Shown: positions 36,309 through 49,486 of the stretch, one piece after another | How positions within the stretch are numbered: the first letter of the stretch is position 1 | How the letters are laid out: the number at the start of each line of letters is the position of its first letter | Source of the DNA: Chlorocebus sabaeus | Taxonomy: Eukaryota; Chordata; Mammalia; Primates; Cercopithecidae | Direction of reading: 5' to 3' | NCBI RefSeq assembly: GCF_047675955.1 | Contig: NC_132904.1 | Location: forward strand, 60,259,435-60,323,434 | Length of the DNA stretch: 64,000 nt | Translations under genes and position numbers: made by a program | The notes under the pieces: model-generated | The model's database searches: none | What the model was told of the DNA's origin: nothing | The model's input: only the letters and a program-made list of their open reading frames with translations

Positions 36309-37732
36309 AAGCTTTCTCAGAAACTGCTCTGTCTTCTGTTAATTCATCTCACAGAGTTACATCTTTCCCTTCAAGAAACCTTTGGCTAAACCTGTTGTTC
36401 TGGAATTGGCTAAGGGATATTTGGAAGCCCATATAGGGCTATGGTGAAAAAGAAAATATCTTCCGTTCAAAACTGGAAAGAAGCTTTCTGAGAAACTGCT
36501 CTGTGTTCTGTTAATTCATCTCACAGAGTTACATTTTTCCCTTCAAGAATCCTTTCGATAAGGCTGTTCTTGTTTAATTGGCAAAGGGATATTTGGAAGC
36601 CCATAGAGGGATATAGTGAAAAAGGAAATGTCTTCTGTTCAAAACTGGAAAGAAGCTTTCTGAGAAACTGCTCTGTGTTCTGTTAATTCATCTCACAGAG
36701 TTACATCTTTCCCTTCAAGAAGTCTTTCGCTAAGACTGTTCTTGTGGAATTGGCAAAGGGATATTTGGAAGCCCATAGAGGGCTATGGTGAAAAAGGAAA
36801 TATCTTCCGTTCAAAACTGGAAAGAAGCTTTCTGAGAAACTGCTCTGTGTTTTGTTAATTCATCTCACAGATTTACATCTTTCCCTTCAAGAAGCCTTTC
36901 GCTAAGGCTGTTCTTGTGGAATTGGCAAAGGGATATTTGGAAGCGCATTGAGGGCTATGATGAAAAAGGAAATACCGTCGGTTCAAAACTGGAAAGAAGC
37001 TTTCTGAGAAACAGCTCGGTGTTCTGTTAATTCATCTCAAAGAGTTATATCTTTCCCTTCAAGAAGCCTTTCGATAAGGCTGTTCTTGTGGAATTCGCAA
37101 AGGGATATTTGGAAGCCAATAGAGGTCTATGGAATAAAAGGAAATATCTTCCGTTCCAAACTGGAAAGAAGCTTTAATAGAATCTGCTCTGTGTTCTGTT
37201 AATTCATCTCACAGAGTTACATCTTTCCCTTCAAGAAGCCTTTCGCTAAGGCTGTTCTTGTGGAATTGCCAAAGGGATATTTGGAAGCCCATAGAGGGCT
37301 ATGGTTAAAAAGGAAATATCTTCCGTTCAAAACTGGAAAGAAGCTTTCTGAGAAACTGCTCTGTGTTCTGTTAATTCATCTCACAGAGTTACATCGTTCC
37401 CTTCAAGAAGCCTTTCGCTAAGGCTGTTCTTGTGGAATTGGCAAAGGGATATTTGGAAGCCCATAGAGGGCTATGGTGAAAAAGGAAATATCTTCCGTTC
37501 AAAACTGGAAAGAAGCTTTCTGAGAAACTACTCTGTGTTCTGTTAATTCATCTCACAGAGTTACATTTTTCTCTTCAAGAAGCCTTTCGCTAAGGCTGTT
37601 CTTGTGGAATTGGCAAAGGGATATTTGGAAGCCCATGGAGGGCTACGCTGAAAAAGGAAATATCTTCCGTTCAAAACTGGAAAGAAGCTTTCAGAGAAAC
37701 CCCTCTATGTTCTGTTAATTCATCTCACAGAG

Positions 37733-40700
37733 TTACATCTTTCTCTTCAAGAAGCCTTTCTCTAAGGCTGTTCTTTTGGAATTGGCAAAGTGATATTTGG
37801 AAGCCCTTAGTGGGCCACGGTGAAAAAGGAAATATATTAAGTTCAAAACTGGAAAGAAGCTTTCTGAGAAACTGCTCTGTGTTATGTTAATTCATCTCAC
37901 AGAGTTACATCTTTCCCTTCAAGAAGCCTTTCGCTAAGGCTGTTCTTGTGGAATTGGCAAAGGGATATTTGGAAGCCCATAGAAGGCTATGGTGAAAAAG
38001 GAAATATCTTCCGTTCAAAACTGGAAAGAAGCCTTCTGAGAAACCGCTCTGTTTTCTGTTAATTCATCTCACAGAGTTACATCTTTATCTTCAACCAGCC
38101 TTTCGCTAAGGCTGTTCTTGTGGAATTGGCAAAGAGATATTTGGAAGGCCATAAAGGGCTACGGTGAAAAAGGAAATATCCCGTTCAAAACTGGAAAGAA
38201 GCTTTCTGTGAAACTGCTCTGTGTTCTGTTAATTCTTCTCACAGAGTTACATCTTTCCCTTCAAGAAGCCTTTCGATAAGGCTGTTCTTGTGGAATTGGC
38301 AAAGGGATATTTTGAAGCCCATAGAGGGCAGAAGTGAAAAAGGAAATATCTTCTGTTCAAAACTGGAAAGAAGCTTTCTGACAAACTGCTCTGTGTTCTG
38401 TTAATTCATCTCACAGAGTTACATCTTTCCCTTCAAGAAGCCTTTCGCTGAGGCTGTTCTTGTGGAATTGGCAAAGGGATATTTGGAAGCCCATAGAGGG
38501 CTATGTTGAAAAAGGAATTATCTTCCGTTCAAAACTGGAAAGAAGCGTTCAGAGAAACTGCTCTGTGTTCTGTTAATTCATCTCACAGAGTTACATCTTT
38601 CCCTTCAAGAAGCATTTCGCTAAGGCTGTTCTTGTGGCATTGGCAAAGGGATATTTGGAAGCCCATAGAGGGCTATGTTGAAAAAGGAAATATCTTCCGT
38701 TCAAAACTGGAAAGAAGCTTTCTGAGAAACTGCTCTGTGTTCTGTTAATTCATCTCACAGAGTTACATCTTTCCCTTCAAGAAGCCTTTCGCTAAGGCTG
38801 TTGTTGTGGAAATGGCAAAGGGATATTTGGAAGCCCATAGAGGGCTATGGTGAAAAAGGAAATATCTTCCGTTCAAAACTGGAAAGAAGCTTTCTGAGAA
38901 ACTGTTCTGTGTTTTGTTAATTCATCTCACAGAGTTACATCTTTCCCTTCAAGAATCCTTTCGCTAAGGCTGTTCTTGTGGAATTGGCAAAGTGATATTT
39001 GGAAGCGCATAGAGGGCTATGGTGAAAAAGGAAATACCGTCCGTTCAAAACTGGAAAGAAGCTTTCATAGAAACTGCTCTGTGTTCTGTTAATTCATCTC
39101 ACAGAGTTACATCTTTCCCTTCAAGAAGCCTTTCGCTAAGGCTGTTCTTGTGGAATTGGCAAAGGGATATTTGGAAGCCCATAGAGGGCTATGGGGAAAA
39201 ACGAAATACCTTCCGTTCAAAACTGGAAAGAAGCTTTCTGAGAAACTGCTCTGTGTTCTGTTAATTCATCTCACAGAGTTACATCTTTCCCTTCAAGAAG
39301 CCTTTCGCTAAGGCTGTTCTTGTGGAATTGGCAAAGGGATATTTGGAAGCCCATAGAGGGCTATGATGAAAAAGGAAATATCTTCCGTTCAAAACTGGAA
39401 AGAAGCTTTCTGAGAAACTGCTCTGTGTTCTGTTAATTCATCTCACAGATTTACATCTTTCCCTTCAAGAATCCTTTCGCTAAGGCTGTTCTTGTGGAAT
39501 TGGCAAAGTGATATTTGGAAGCGCGTAGAGGGCTATGGTGAAAAAGGAAATACCCTCCGTTCAAAACTGGAAAGAAGCTTTCTGAGAAACTGCTCGGTGT
39601 TCTGTTAATTCATCTCACAGAGTTATATCTTTCCCTTCAAGAAGCCTTTCGATAAGGCTGTTCTTGTGGAATTGGCAAAGGGATATTTGGAAGCCCCTAG
39701 AGGGCTATGGAGCAGAAGGAAATATCTTCCGTTCAAAACTGGAAAGAAGCTTTCATAGAAACTGCTCTGTGTTCTGTTAATTCATCTCACAGAGTTACAT
39801 CTTTCCCTTCAAGAAACCTTTGGCTAAAGCTGTTGTTCTGGAATTGGCAAAGGGATATTTGGAAGCCCTTAGAGGGCTATGTTGAAAAAGGAAATATCTT
39901 CCGTTCAAAACTGGAAAGAAGCTTTCTGAGAAACTGCTCTGTGTTCTGTTAATTCATCTCACAGAGTTACATCTTTCCCTTCCATTACCCTTTGACTAAG
40001 GCTGTTCTTGGGTAATTGGCAAAGGGATATTTGGGAGCCAATAGAAGGCTATGGTGAAAAAGGAAATATCTTCCGTTCCAAACTGGAAAGAATCTTTCTG
40101 AGAAACTGCTCTGTGTTCTGTTAATTCATCTCACAGTGTTACAACTTTCCCTTCAAGAAGCCTTTCGCTAAGGCTGTTCTTGTGGAATTGGCAAAGGGAT
40201 ATTTGGAAGCCCGTAGAGGGCTATGGTGAAAAAGGAAATATCTTCCGTTCAAAACTGGAAAGAAGCTTTCAGAGAAACCCCTCTGTGTTCTGTTAATTCA
40301 TCTCACAGAGTTACATCTTTCTCTTCAAGAAGCCTTTCGCTAAGGCTGTTCTTGTGGAATTTGCAAAGTGATATTTGGAAGCGCATAGAGGGCTATGGTG
40401 AAAAAGGAAATACCGTCCGTTCAAAACTGGAAAGAAGCGTTCTGAGAAACTGCTCGGTGTTCTGTTAATTCATCTCACAGAGTTATATCTTTCCCTTCAA
40501 GAAGCCTTTCGATAAGGCTGTTCTTGTGGAATTGGCAAAGGGATATTTGGAAGCCCATAGAGGGCTATGGAGAAAAAGGAAATATCTTCCGTTCAAAACT
40601 AGAAAGAAGCTTTCATAGAAACTGCTCTGTGTTCTGTTAATTCATCTCACAGAGTTACATCTTTCCCTTCAAGAAGCCTTTCGCTAAGGCTGTTCTTGTG

Positions 40701-42199
40701 GAATTGGCAAAGGGATATTTGGAAGCCCATAGAGGGCTACGCTGAAAAAGGAAATATCTTCCGTTCAAAACTGGAAAGAAGCTTTCTGAGAAACTGCTCT
40801 GTGTTCTGTTAATTCATCTCACAGAGTTACATCTTTCCCTTCAACAAACATTTCGCTAAGGCTGTTCTTGTGGAATTGGCAAAGGGATATTTGGAAGCCC
40901 ATAGAGGGCTACGGTGAAAAAGGAAATATCTTCCGTTCAAAACTGGAAAGAAGCTTTCTGAGAAACTGCTCTGTGTTCTGTTAATTCATCTCACAGAGTT
41001 ACATCTTTCCCGTCAAGAAACCTTTCGCTAAGGCTGTTTTTCTGGAATTGGCAAAGGGATATTTGGAAGCCCATAGAAGGCTATGGTGAAAAAGGAAATA
41101 TCTTCCGTTCAAAACTGGAAAGAACCGTTCTGAGAAACTGCTCTGTGTTCTGTTAATTCATCTCACAGAGTTACATCTTTCCCTTCAAGAAGCATTTCGC
41201 TAAGGCTGTTCTTGTGGAATTAGCAATGGGATATTTGGAAGCCCATAGAGGGCTATGGTGAAAAAGGAAATATCTTCCGTTTAAAACTGGAAAGAAGCTT
41301 TCAGAGAAACCCCTCTATGTTCTGTTAATTCATCTCACAGAGTTACATCTTTCTCTTCAAGAAGCCTTTCTCTAAGGCTGTTCTTTTGGAATTGGCAAAG
41401 TGATATTTGGAAGCCCTTAGTGGGCCACGGTGAAAAAGGAAATATATTCCGTTCAAAACTGGGAAGAAGCTTTCTGAGAAACTGCTCTGTGTTATGTTAA
41501 TTCATCTCACAGAGTTACATCTTTCCCTTCAGGAATCCTTTCGCTAAGGCTGTTCTTGTGGAATTGGCAAAGTGATATTTGGAAGCGCGTAGAGGGCTAT
41601 GGTGAAAAAGGAAATACCCTCCGTTCAAAACTGGAAAGAAGCTTTCTGAGAAACTGCTAGGTGTTCTGTTAATTCATCTCACAGAGTTATATCTTTCCCT
41701 TCAAGAAGCCTTTCGATAAGGCTGTTCTTGTGGAATTGGCAAAGGGATATTTGGAGCCCCTAGAGGGCTATGGAGCAAAAGGAAATATCTTCCGTTCAAA
41801 ACTGGAAAGAAGCTTTCTGAGAAACTGCTCTGTGTTCTGTTAATTCATCTCACAGAGTTACATCTTTCCCTTCAAGAAGCCTTTCGCTAAGGCTGTTCTT
41901 GTGGAATTGGCAAAGGGATATTTGGAAGCCCATAGAGGGCTATGGTGAAAAAGGAAATATCTTCCGTTCAAAACTGGAAAGAAGCCTTCTGAGAAACCGC
42001 TCTGTGTTCTGTTAATTCATCTCACAGAGTTACATCTTTATCTTCAACAAGCCTTTCGCTAAAGCTGTTCTTGTGGAATTGGCAAAGAGATATTTGGAAG
42101 GCCATAAAGGGCTACGGTGAATAAGGAAATATCCCGTTCAAAACTGGAAAGAAGCTTTCTGTGAAACTGCTCTGTGTTCTGTTAATTCTTCTCACAGAG
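37733..42199 (+). repeat. 4,467-bp tandem duplication, first unit (26 monomers)
   Basis: All markers from CTCTAAGGCTG/GTGGGCCACGG/ATATTAAGTTC (~37.8 kb) to GAGCCCCTAG (~41.76 kb) recur 4,467 bp later. The last 365 bp (41835-42199) are different. They carry the GCCTTCTGAGAAACC / ATATCCCGTTC pair, which otherwise lies downstream at 46.8 kb. The junction with the second unit falls within about 42191-42211, where AATTCTTCTCACAG is followed by TCTTCAAGAAGCC. Confidence 0.85.
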
Positions 42200-45100
42200 T
42201 TACATCTTTCTCTTCAAGAAGCCTTTCTCTAAGGCTGTTCTTTTGGAATTGGCAAAGTGATATTTGGAAGCCCTTAGTGGGCCACGGTGAAAAAGGAAAT
42301 ATATTAAGTTCAAAACTGGAAAGAAGCTTTCTGAGAAACTGCTCTGTGTTATGTTAATTCATCTCACAGAGTTACATCTTTCCCTTCAAGAAGCCTTTCG
42401 CTAAGGCTGTTCTTGTGGAATTGGCAAAGGGATATTTGGAAGCCCATAGAAGGCTATGGTGAAAAAGGAAATCTCTTCCGTTCAAAACTGGAAAGAAGCC
42501 TTCTGAGAAACCGCTCTGTTTTCTGTTAATTCATCTCACAGAGTTACATCTTTATCTTCAACCAGCCTTTCGCTAAGGCTGTTCTTGTGGAATTGGCAAA
42601 GAGATATTTGGAAGGCCATAAAGGGCTACGGTGAAAAAGGAAATATCCCGTTCAAAACTGGAAAGAAGCTTTCTGTGAAACTGCTCTGTGTTCTGTTAAT
42701 TCTTCTCACAGAGTTACATCTTTCCCTTCAAGAAGCCTTTCGATAAGGCTGTTCTTGTGGAATTGGCAAAGGGATATTTGGAAGCCCATAGAGGGCAGAA
42801 GTGAAAAAGGAAATATCTTCTGTTCAAAACTGGAAAGAAGCTTTCTGACAAACTGCTCTGTGTTCTGTTAATTCATCTCACAGAGTTACATCTTTCCCTT
42901 CAAGAAGCCTTTCGCTGAGGCTGTTCTTGTGGAATTGGCAAAGGGATATTTGGAAGCCCATAGAGGGCTATGTTGAAAAAGGAATTATCTTCCGTTCAAA
43001 ACTGGAAAGAAGCGTTCAGAGAAACTGCTCTGTGTTCTGTTAATTCATCTCACAGAGTTACATCTTTCCCTTCAAGAAGCATTTCGCTAAGGCTGTTCTT
43101 GTGGCATTGGCAAAGGGATATTTGGAAGCCCATAGAGGGCTATGTTGAAAAAGGAAATATCTTCCGTTCAAAACTGGAAAGAAGCTTTCTGAGAAACTGC
43201 TCTGTGTTCTGTTAATTCATCTCACAGAGTTACATCTTTCCCTTCAAGAAGCCTTTCGCTAAGGCTGTTGTTGTGGAAATGGCAAAGGGATATTTGGAAG
43301 CCCATAGAGGGCTATGGTGAAAAAGGAAATATCTTCCGTTCAAAAATGGAAAGAAGCTTTCTGAGAAACTGTTCTGTGTTTTGTTAATTCATCTCACAGA
43401 GTTACATCTTTCCCTTCAAGAATCCTTTCGCTAAGGCTGTTCTTGTGGAATTGGCAAAGTGATATTTGGAAGCGCATAGAGGGCTATGGTGAAAAAGGAA
43501 ATACCGTCCGTTCAAAACTGGAAAGAAGCTTTCATAGAAACTGCTCTGTGTTCTGTTAATTCATCTCACAGAGTTACATCTTTCCCTTCAAGAAGCCTTT
43601 CGCTAAGGCTGTTCTTGTGGAATTGGCAAAGGGATATTTGGAAGCCCATAGAGGGCTATGGGGAAAAACGAAATACCTTCCGTTCAAAACTGGAAAGAAG
43701 CTTTCTGAGAAACTGCTCTGTGTTCTGTTAATTCATCTCACAGAGTTACATCTTTCCCTTCAAGAAGCCTTTCGCTAAGGCTGTTCTTGTGGAATTGGCA
43801 AAGGGATATTTGGAAGCCCATAGAGGGCTATGATGAAAAAGGAAATATCTTCCGTTCAAAACTGGAAAGAAGCTTTCTGAGAAACTGCTCTGTGTTCTGT
43901 TAATTCATCTCACAGATTTACATCTTTCCCTTCAAGAATCCTTTCGCTAAGGCTGTTCTTGTGGAATTGGCAAAGTGATATTTGGAAGCGCGTAGAGGGC
44001 TATGGTGAAAAAGGAAATACCCTCCGTTCAAAACTGGAAAGAAGCTTTCTGAGAAACTGCTCGGTGTTCTGTTAATTCATCTCACAGAGTTATATCTTTC
44101 CCTTCAAGAAGCCTTTCGATAAGGCTGTTCTTGTGGAATTGGCAAAGGGATATTTGGAAGCCCCTAGAGGGCTATGGAGCAGAAGGAAATATCTTCCGTT
44201 CAAAACTGGAAAGAAGCTTTCATAGAAACTGCTCTGTGTTCTGTTAATTCATCTCACAGAGTTACATCTTTCCCTTCAAGAAACCTTTGGCTAAAGCTGT
44301 TGTTCTGGAATTGGCAAAGGGATATTTGGAAGCCCTTAGAGGGCTATGTTGAAAAAGGAAATATCTTCCGTTCAAAACTGGAAAGAAGCTTTCTGAGAAA
44401 CTGCTCTGTGTTCTGTTAATTCATCTCACAGAGTTACATCTTTCCCTTCCATTACCCTTTGACTAAGGCTGTTCTTGGGTAATTGGCAAAGGGATATTTG
44501 GGAGCCAATAGAAGGCTATGGTGAAAAAGGAAATATCTTCCGTTCCAAACTGGAAAGAATCTTTCTGAGAAACTGCTCTGTGTTCTGTTAATTCATCTCA
44601 CAGTGTTACAACTTTCCCTTCAAGAAGCCTTTCGCTAAGGCTGTTCTTGTGGAATTGGCAAAGGGATATTTGGAAGCCCGTAGAGGGCTATGGTGAAAAA
44701 GGAAATATCTTCCGTTCAAAACTGGAAAGAAGCTTTCAGAGAAACCCCTCTGTGTTCTGTTAATTCATCTCACAGAGTTACATCTTTCTCTTCAAGAAGC
44801 CTTTCGCTAAGGCTGTTCTTGTGGAATTTGCAAAGTGATATTTGGAAGCGCATAGAGGGCTATGGTGAAAAAGGAAATACCGTCCGTTCAAAACTGGAAA
44901 GAAGCGTTCTGAGAAACTGCTCGGTGTTCTGTTAATTCATCTCACAGAGTTATATCTTTCCCTTCAAGAAGCCTTTCGATAAGGCTGTTCTTGTGGAATT
45001 GGCAAAGGGATATTTGGAAGCCCATAGAGGGCTATGGAGAAAAAGGAAATATCTTCCGTTCAAAACTAGAAAGAAGCTTTCATAGAAACTGCTCTGTGTT

Positions 45101-46300
45101 CTGTTAATTCATCTCACAGAGTTACATCTTTCCCTTCAAGAAGCCTTTCGCTAAGGCTGTTCTTGTGGAATTGGCAAAGGGATATTTGGAAGCCCATAGA
45201 GGGCTACGCTGAAAAAGGAAATATCTTCCGTTCAAAACTGGAAAGAAGCTTTCTGAGAAACTGCTCTGTGTTCTGTTAATTCATCTCACAGAGTTACATC
45301 TTTCCCTTCAACAAACATTTCGCTAAGGCTGTTCTTGTGGAATTGGCAAAGGGATATTTGGAAGCCCATAGAGGGCTACGGTGAAAAAGGAAATATCTTC
45401 CGTTCAAAACTGGAAAGAAGCTTTCTGAGAAACTGCTCTGTGTTCTGTTAATTCATCTCACAGAGTTACATCTTTCCCGTCAAGAAACCTTTCGCTAAGG
45501 CTGTTTTTCTGGAATTGGCAAAGGGATATTTGGAAGCCCATAGAAGGCTATGGTGAAAAAGGAAATATCTTCCGTTCAAAACTGGAAAGAACCGTTCTGA
45601 GAAACTGCTCTGTGTTCTGTTAATTCATCTCACAGAGTTACATCTTTCCCTTCAAGAAGCATTTCGCTAAGGCTGTTCTTGTGGAATTAGCAATGGGATA
45701 TTTGGAAGCCCATAGAGGGCTATGGTGAAAAAGGAAATATCTTCCGTTTAAAACTGGAAAGAAGCTTTCAGAGAAACCCCTCTATGTTCTGTTAATTCAT
45801 CTCACAGAGTTACATCTTTCTCTTCAAGAAGCCTTTCTCTAAGGCTGTTCTTTTGGAATTGGCAAAGTGATATTTGGAAGCCCTTAGTGGGCCACGGTGA
45901 AAAAGGAAATATATTCCGTTCAAAACTGGGAAGAAGCTTTCTGAGAAACTGCTCTGTGTTATGTTAATTCATCTCACAGAGTTACATCTTTCCCTTCAAG
46001 AATCCTTTCGCTAAGGCTGTTCTTGTGGAATTGGCAAAGTGATATTTGGAAGCGCGTAGAGGGCTATGGTGAAAAAGGAAATACCCTCCGTTCAAAACTG
46101 GAAAGAAGCTTTCTGAGAAACTGCTAGGTGTTCTGTTAATTCATCTCACAGAGTTATATCTTTCCCTTCAAGAAGCCTTTCGATAAGGCTGTTCTTGTGG
46201 AATTGGCAAAGGGATATTTGGAGCCCCTAGAGGGCTATGGAGCAAAAGGAAATATCTTCCGTTCAAAACTGGAAAGAAGCTTTCTGAGAAACTGCTCTGT
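42200..46300 (+). repeat. 4,467-bp tandem duplication, second unit
   Basis: This unit is nearly identical to the first over about 4.1 kb. Private differences include AAATCTCTTCC at ~42472 and CAAAAATGG at ~43344. It then continues into B2. The single copy in A1 (about 6731-10830) matches both, at offsets 31,002 and 35,469, so the duplication is specific to copy B. Confidence 0.85.
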
Positions 46301-47478
46301 GTTTTGTTAATTCATCTCACAGAGTTACATCTTTCCCTTCAAGAATCCTTTCGCTAAGGCTGTTCTTGAGGAATTGGCAAAGTGATATTTGGAAGCGCAT
46401 AGAGGGCTATGGTGAAAAAGGAAATACCGTCCGTTCAAAACTGGAAAGAAGCTTTCTGAGAAACTGCTCGGTGTTCTGTTAATTCATCTCACAGAGTTAT
46501 ATCTTTCCCTTCAAGAAGCCTTTCGATAAGGCTGTTCTTGTGGAATTGGCAAAGGGATATTTGGAAGCCCATAGAGGGCTATGGAGAAAAAGGAAATATC
46601 TTCCGTTCAAAACTGGAAAGAAGCTTTCATAGAAACTGCTCTGTGTTCTGTTAATTCATCTCACAGAGTTACATCTTTCCCTTCAAGAAGCCTTTCGCTA
46701 AGGCTGTTCTTGTGGAATTGGCAAAGGGATATTTGGAAGCCCATAGAGGGCTATGGTGAAAAAGGAAATATCTTCCGTTCAAAACTGGAAAGAAGCCTTC
46801 TGAGAAACCGCTCTGTGTTCTGTTAATTCATCTCACAGAGTTACATCTTTATCTTCAACAAGCCTTTCGCTAAAGCTGTTCTTGTGGAATTGGCAAAGAG
46901 ATATTTGGAAGGCCATAAAGGGCTACGGTGAATAAGGAAATATCCCGTTCAAAACTGGAAAGAAGCTTTCTGTGAAACTGCTCTGTGTTCTGTTAATTCT
47001 TCTCACAGAGTTACATCTTTCCCTTCAAGAAGCCTTTCGCTAAGGCTGTTCTTGTGGAATTGGCAAAGGGATATTTGGAAGCCCATAGAGGGCAGAAGTG
47101 AAAAAGGAAATATCTTCTGTTCAAAACTGGAAAGAAGCTTTCTGAGAAACTGCTCTGTGTTCTGTTAATTCATCTCACAGAGTTACATCTTTCCCTTCAA
47201 GAAGCCTTTCGCTGAGGCTGTTCTTGTGGAATTGGCAAAGGGATATTTGGAAGCCCATAGAGGGCTATGGTGAAAAAGGAAATATCTTCCGTTCAAAACT
47301 GGAAAGAAGCGTTCTGAGAAACTGCTCTGTGTTCTGTTAATTCATCTCACAGAGTTACATCTTTCCCTTCAAGAAGCATTTCGCTAAGGCTGTTCTTGTG
47401 GCATTGGCAAAGGGATATTTGGAAGCCCATAGAGGGCTATGGTGAAAAAGGAAATATCTTCCGTTCAAAACTGAAAAG

Positions 47479-47624
47479 AAGCTTTCTGATAAATTGCTCT
47501 GTGTTCTGTTATTTCATCTCACAGAGTTACATCTTTCCCTTCAAGAAGCCTTTCGCTAAGGCTGTTCTTGTGGAATTGAGGGCTATGGTGAAAAAGGAAA
47601 TATCTTCCGTTCAAAACTGGAAAG
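47479..47624 (+). repeat. Truncated 146-bp monomer (B2, first)
   Basis: This is the same 26-bp deletion, with a private GTTATTTCATC in place of GTTAATTCATC. Confidence 0.9.
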
Positions 47625-49340
47625 AAGCTTTCTGAGGAACTGCTCTGTCTTCCGTTAATTCATCTCACAGAGTTACATCTTTGCCTTCAAGAAACCTTTG
47701 GCTAAGGCTGTTGTTCTGGAATTGGCAAAGGGATATTTGGAAGCCCATATAGGGCTATGGTAAAAAGGAAATATCTTCCGTTCAAAACTGGAAAGAAGCT
47801 TTCAGAGAAACTGCTCTGTGTTCTGTTAATTCATCTCACAGAGTTACATCCTTCCCTTCAAGAATCCTTTCGATAAGGCTGTTCTTGTTTAATTGGCAAA
47901 GGGATATTTGGAAGCCCATAGAGGGATATAGTGAAAAAGGAAATATCTTCTGTTGAAAACTGGAAAGAAGCTTTCTGAGAAACTGCTCTGTGTTCTGTTA
48001 ATTCATCTCACAGAGTTACATCTTTCCCTTCAAGAAGCCTTTCGCTAAGGCTGTTCTTGTGGAATTGGCAAAGGGATATTTGGAAGCGCATAGAGGACTA
48101 TGATGAAAAAGGAAATATCGTCCGTTCAAAACTGGAAAGAAGCTTTCTGAGAAACTGCTCGGTGTTCTGTTAATTCATCTCAAAGAGTTATATCCTTCCC
48201 TTCAAGAAGCCTTTCGATAAGGCTGTTCTTGTGGAATTCCAAGGGGATATTTGGAAGCCAATAGAGGGCTATGGAATAAAAGGAAATATCTTCCGTTCCA
48301 AACTGGAAAGTAGCTTTCATAGAATCTGCTCTGTGTTCTGTTAATTCATCTCACAGAGTTACATCTTTCCCTTCAAGAAGCCTTTCGCTAAGGCTGTTCT
48401 TGTGGCATTGGCAAAGGGATATTTGGAAGCCCATAGAGGGCTATGGTGAAAAAGGAAATATCTTCCGTTCAAAACTGGAAAGAAGCTTTCTGAAAAACTG
48501 CTCTGTGTTCTGTTAATTCATCTCACAGAGTTACATCTTTCCCTTCAAGAAGCCTTTCGCTAAGGCTGTTCTTGTGGAATTCGCAAAGGGATATTTGGAA
48601 GCCCATAGAGGGCTTTGGTGAAAAAGGAAATATCTTCCGTTCAAAACTGGAAAGAAGCGTTCTGAGAAACTGCTCTGTGTTCTGTTAATTCATCTCACAG
48701 AGTTACATCTTCCCTTCAAGTAGCATTTCGCTAAGGCTGTTCTTTTGGCATTGGCAAAGGGATATTTGGACGCCCATAGAGGGCTATGGTGAAAAAGGAA
48801 ATATATTCCGTTCATAACAGGAAAGAAGCTTTCTGAGAAACTGCTCTGTGTTCTGTTAACTCATCTCACAGAGTTACATCTCTCCCTTCAAGAAGCCTTT
48901 CGCTAAGGCTGTTCTTGTGGAATTGGCAAAGGGAAATTTGACGCCCATAGATGTCTATGGGGAAAAAGGAAATATCTTCCGTTCAAAACTGGACAGAAGC
49001 TTTCTGAGAAACTGTTCTGTGTTCTGTTAATTCATCTCACAGAGTTACATCTTTCCCTTCAAGAAGCCTTTCGCTGAGGCTGTTCTTGTGGAATTGGCAA
49101 ACGGATATTTGGAAGCCCATAGAGGGCTATGGAGAAAAAGGAAATATCTTCCGTTCAAAACTGGAAAGAAGCTTTCATAGAAACTGCTCTGAGTTCTGTT
49201 AATTCATCTCACAGAGTTACATCTTTCCCTTCAAGAAGCCTTTCGCTAAGGCTGTTCTTGTGGAATTGGCAAAGGGATATTTGGAAGCCTATAGAGGGCT
49301 ACGGTGAAAAAGGAAATATCTTCCGTTCAAAACTGGAAAG

Positions 49341-49486
49341 AAGCTTTCTGATAAATTGCTCTGTGTTCTGTTAATTCATCTCACAGAGTTACATCTTTCT
49401 CTTCAAGAAGCCTTTCGCTAAGGCTGTTCTTGTGGAATTGAGGGCTATGGTGAAAAAGGAAATATCTTCCGTTCAAAACTGGAAAG
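49341..49486 (+). repeat. Truncated 146-bp monomer (B2, second)
   Basis: This is the same 26-bp deletion, 1,862 bp after the first, one base different from the A2 spacing. The base is accounted for by a lost G at about 47760. Confidence 0.9.

Larger units (their letters stand above)
32679..46300 (+). repeat. Higher-order repeat unit B1, most complete, with internal tandem duplication
   Basis: Anchors GTTCTTGAGG at 33010 and 46362 give a period of 13,352 bp. Subtracting the 4,467-bp tandem duplication at about 37733-46300 leaves 8,885 bp. That equals the A1 period plus its two deletions (7,192 + 172 + 1,521). At 172 bp per monomer, with two 146-bp monomers and a few small indels, this is about 52 monomers. 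B1 has both truncated monomers (34127 and 36163) and all marker variants in order, so it is the best reference for the unit. Confidence 0.78.
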
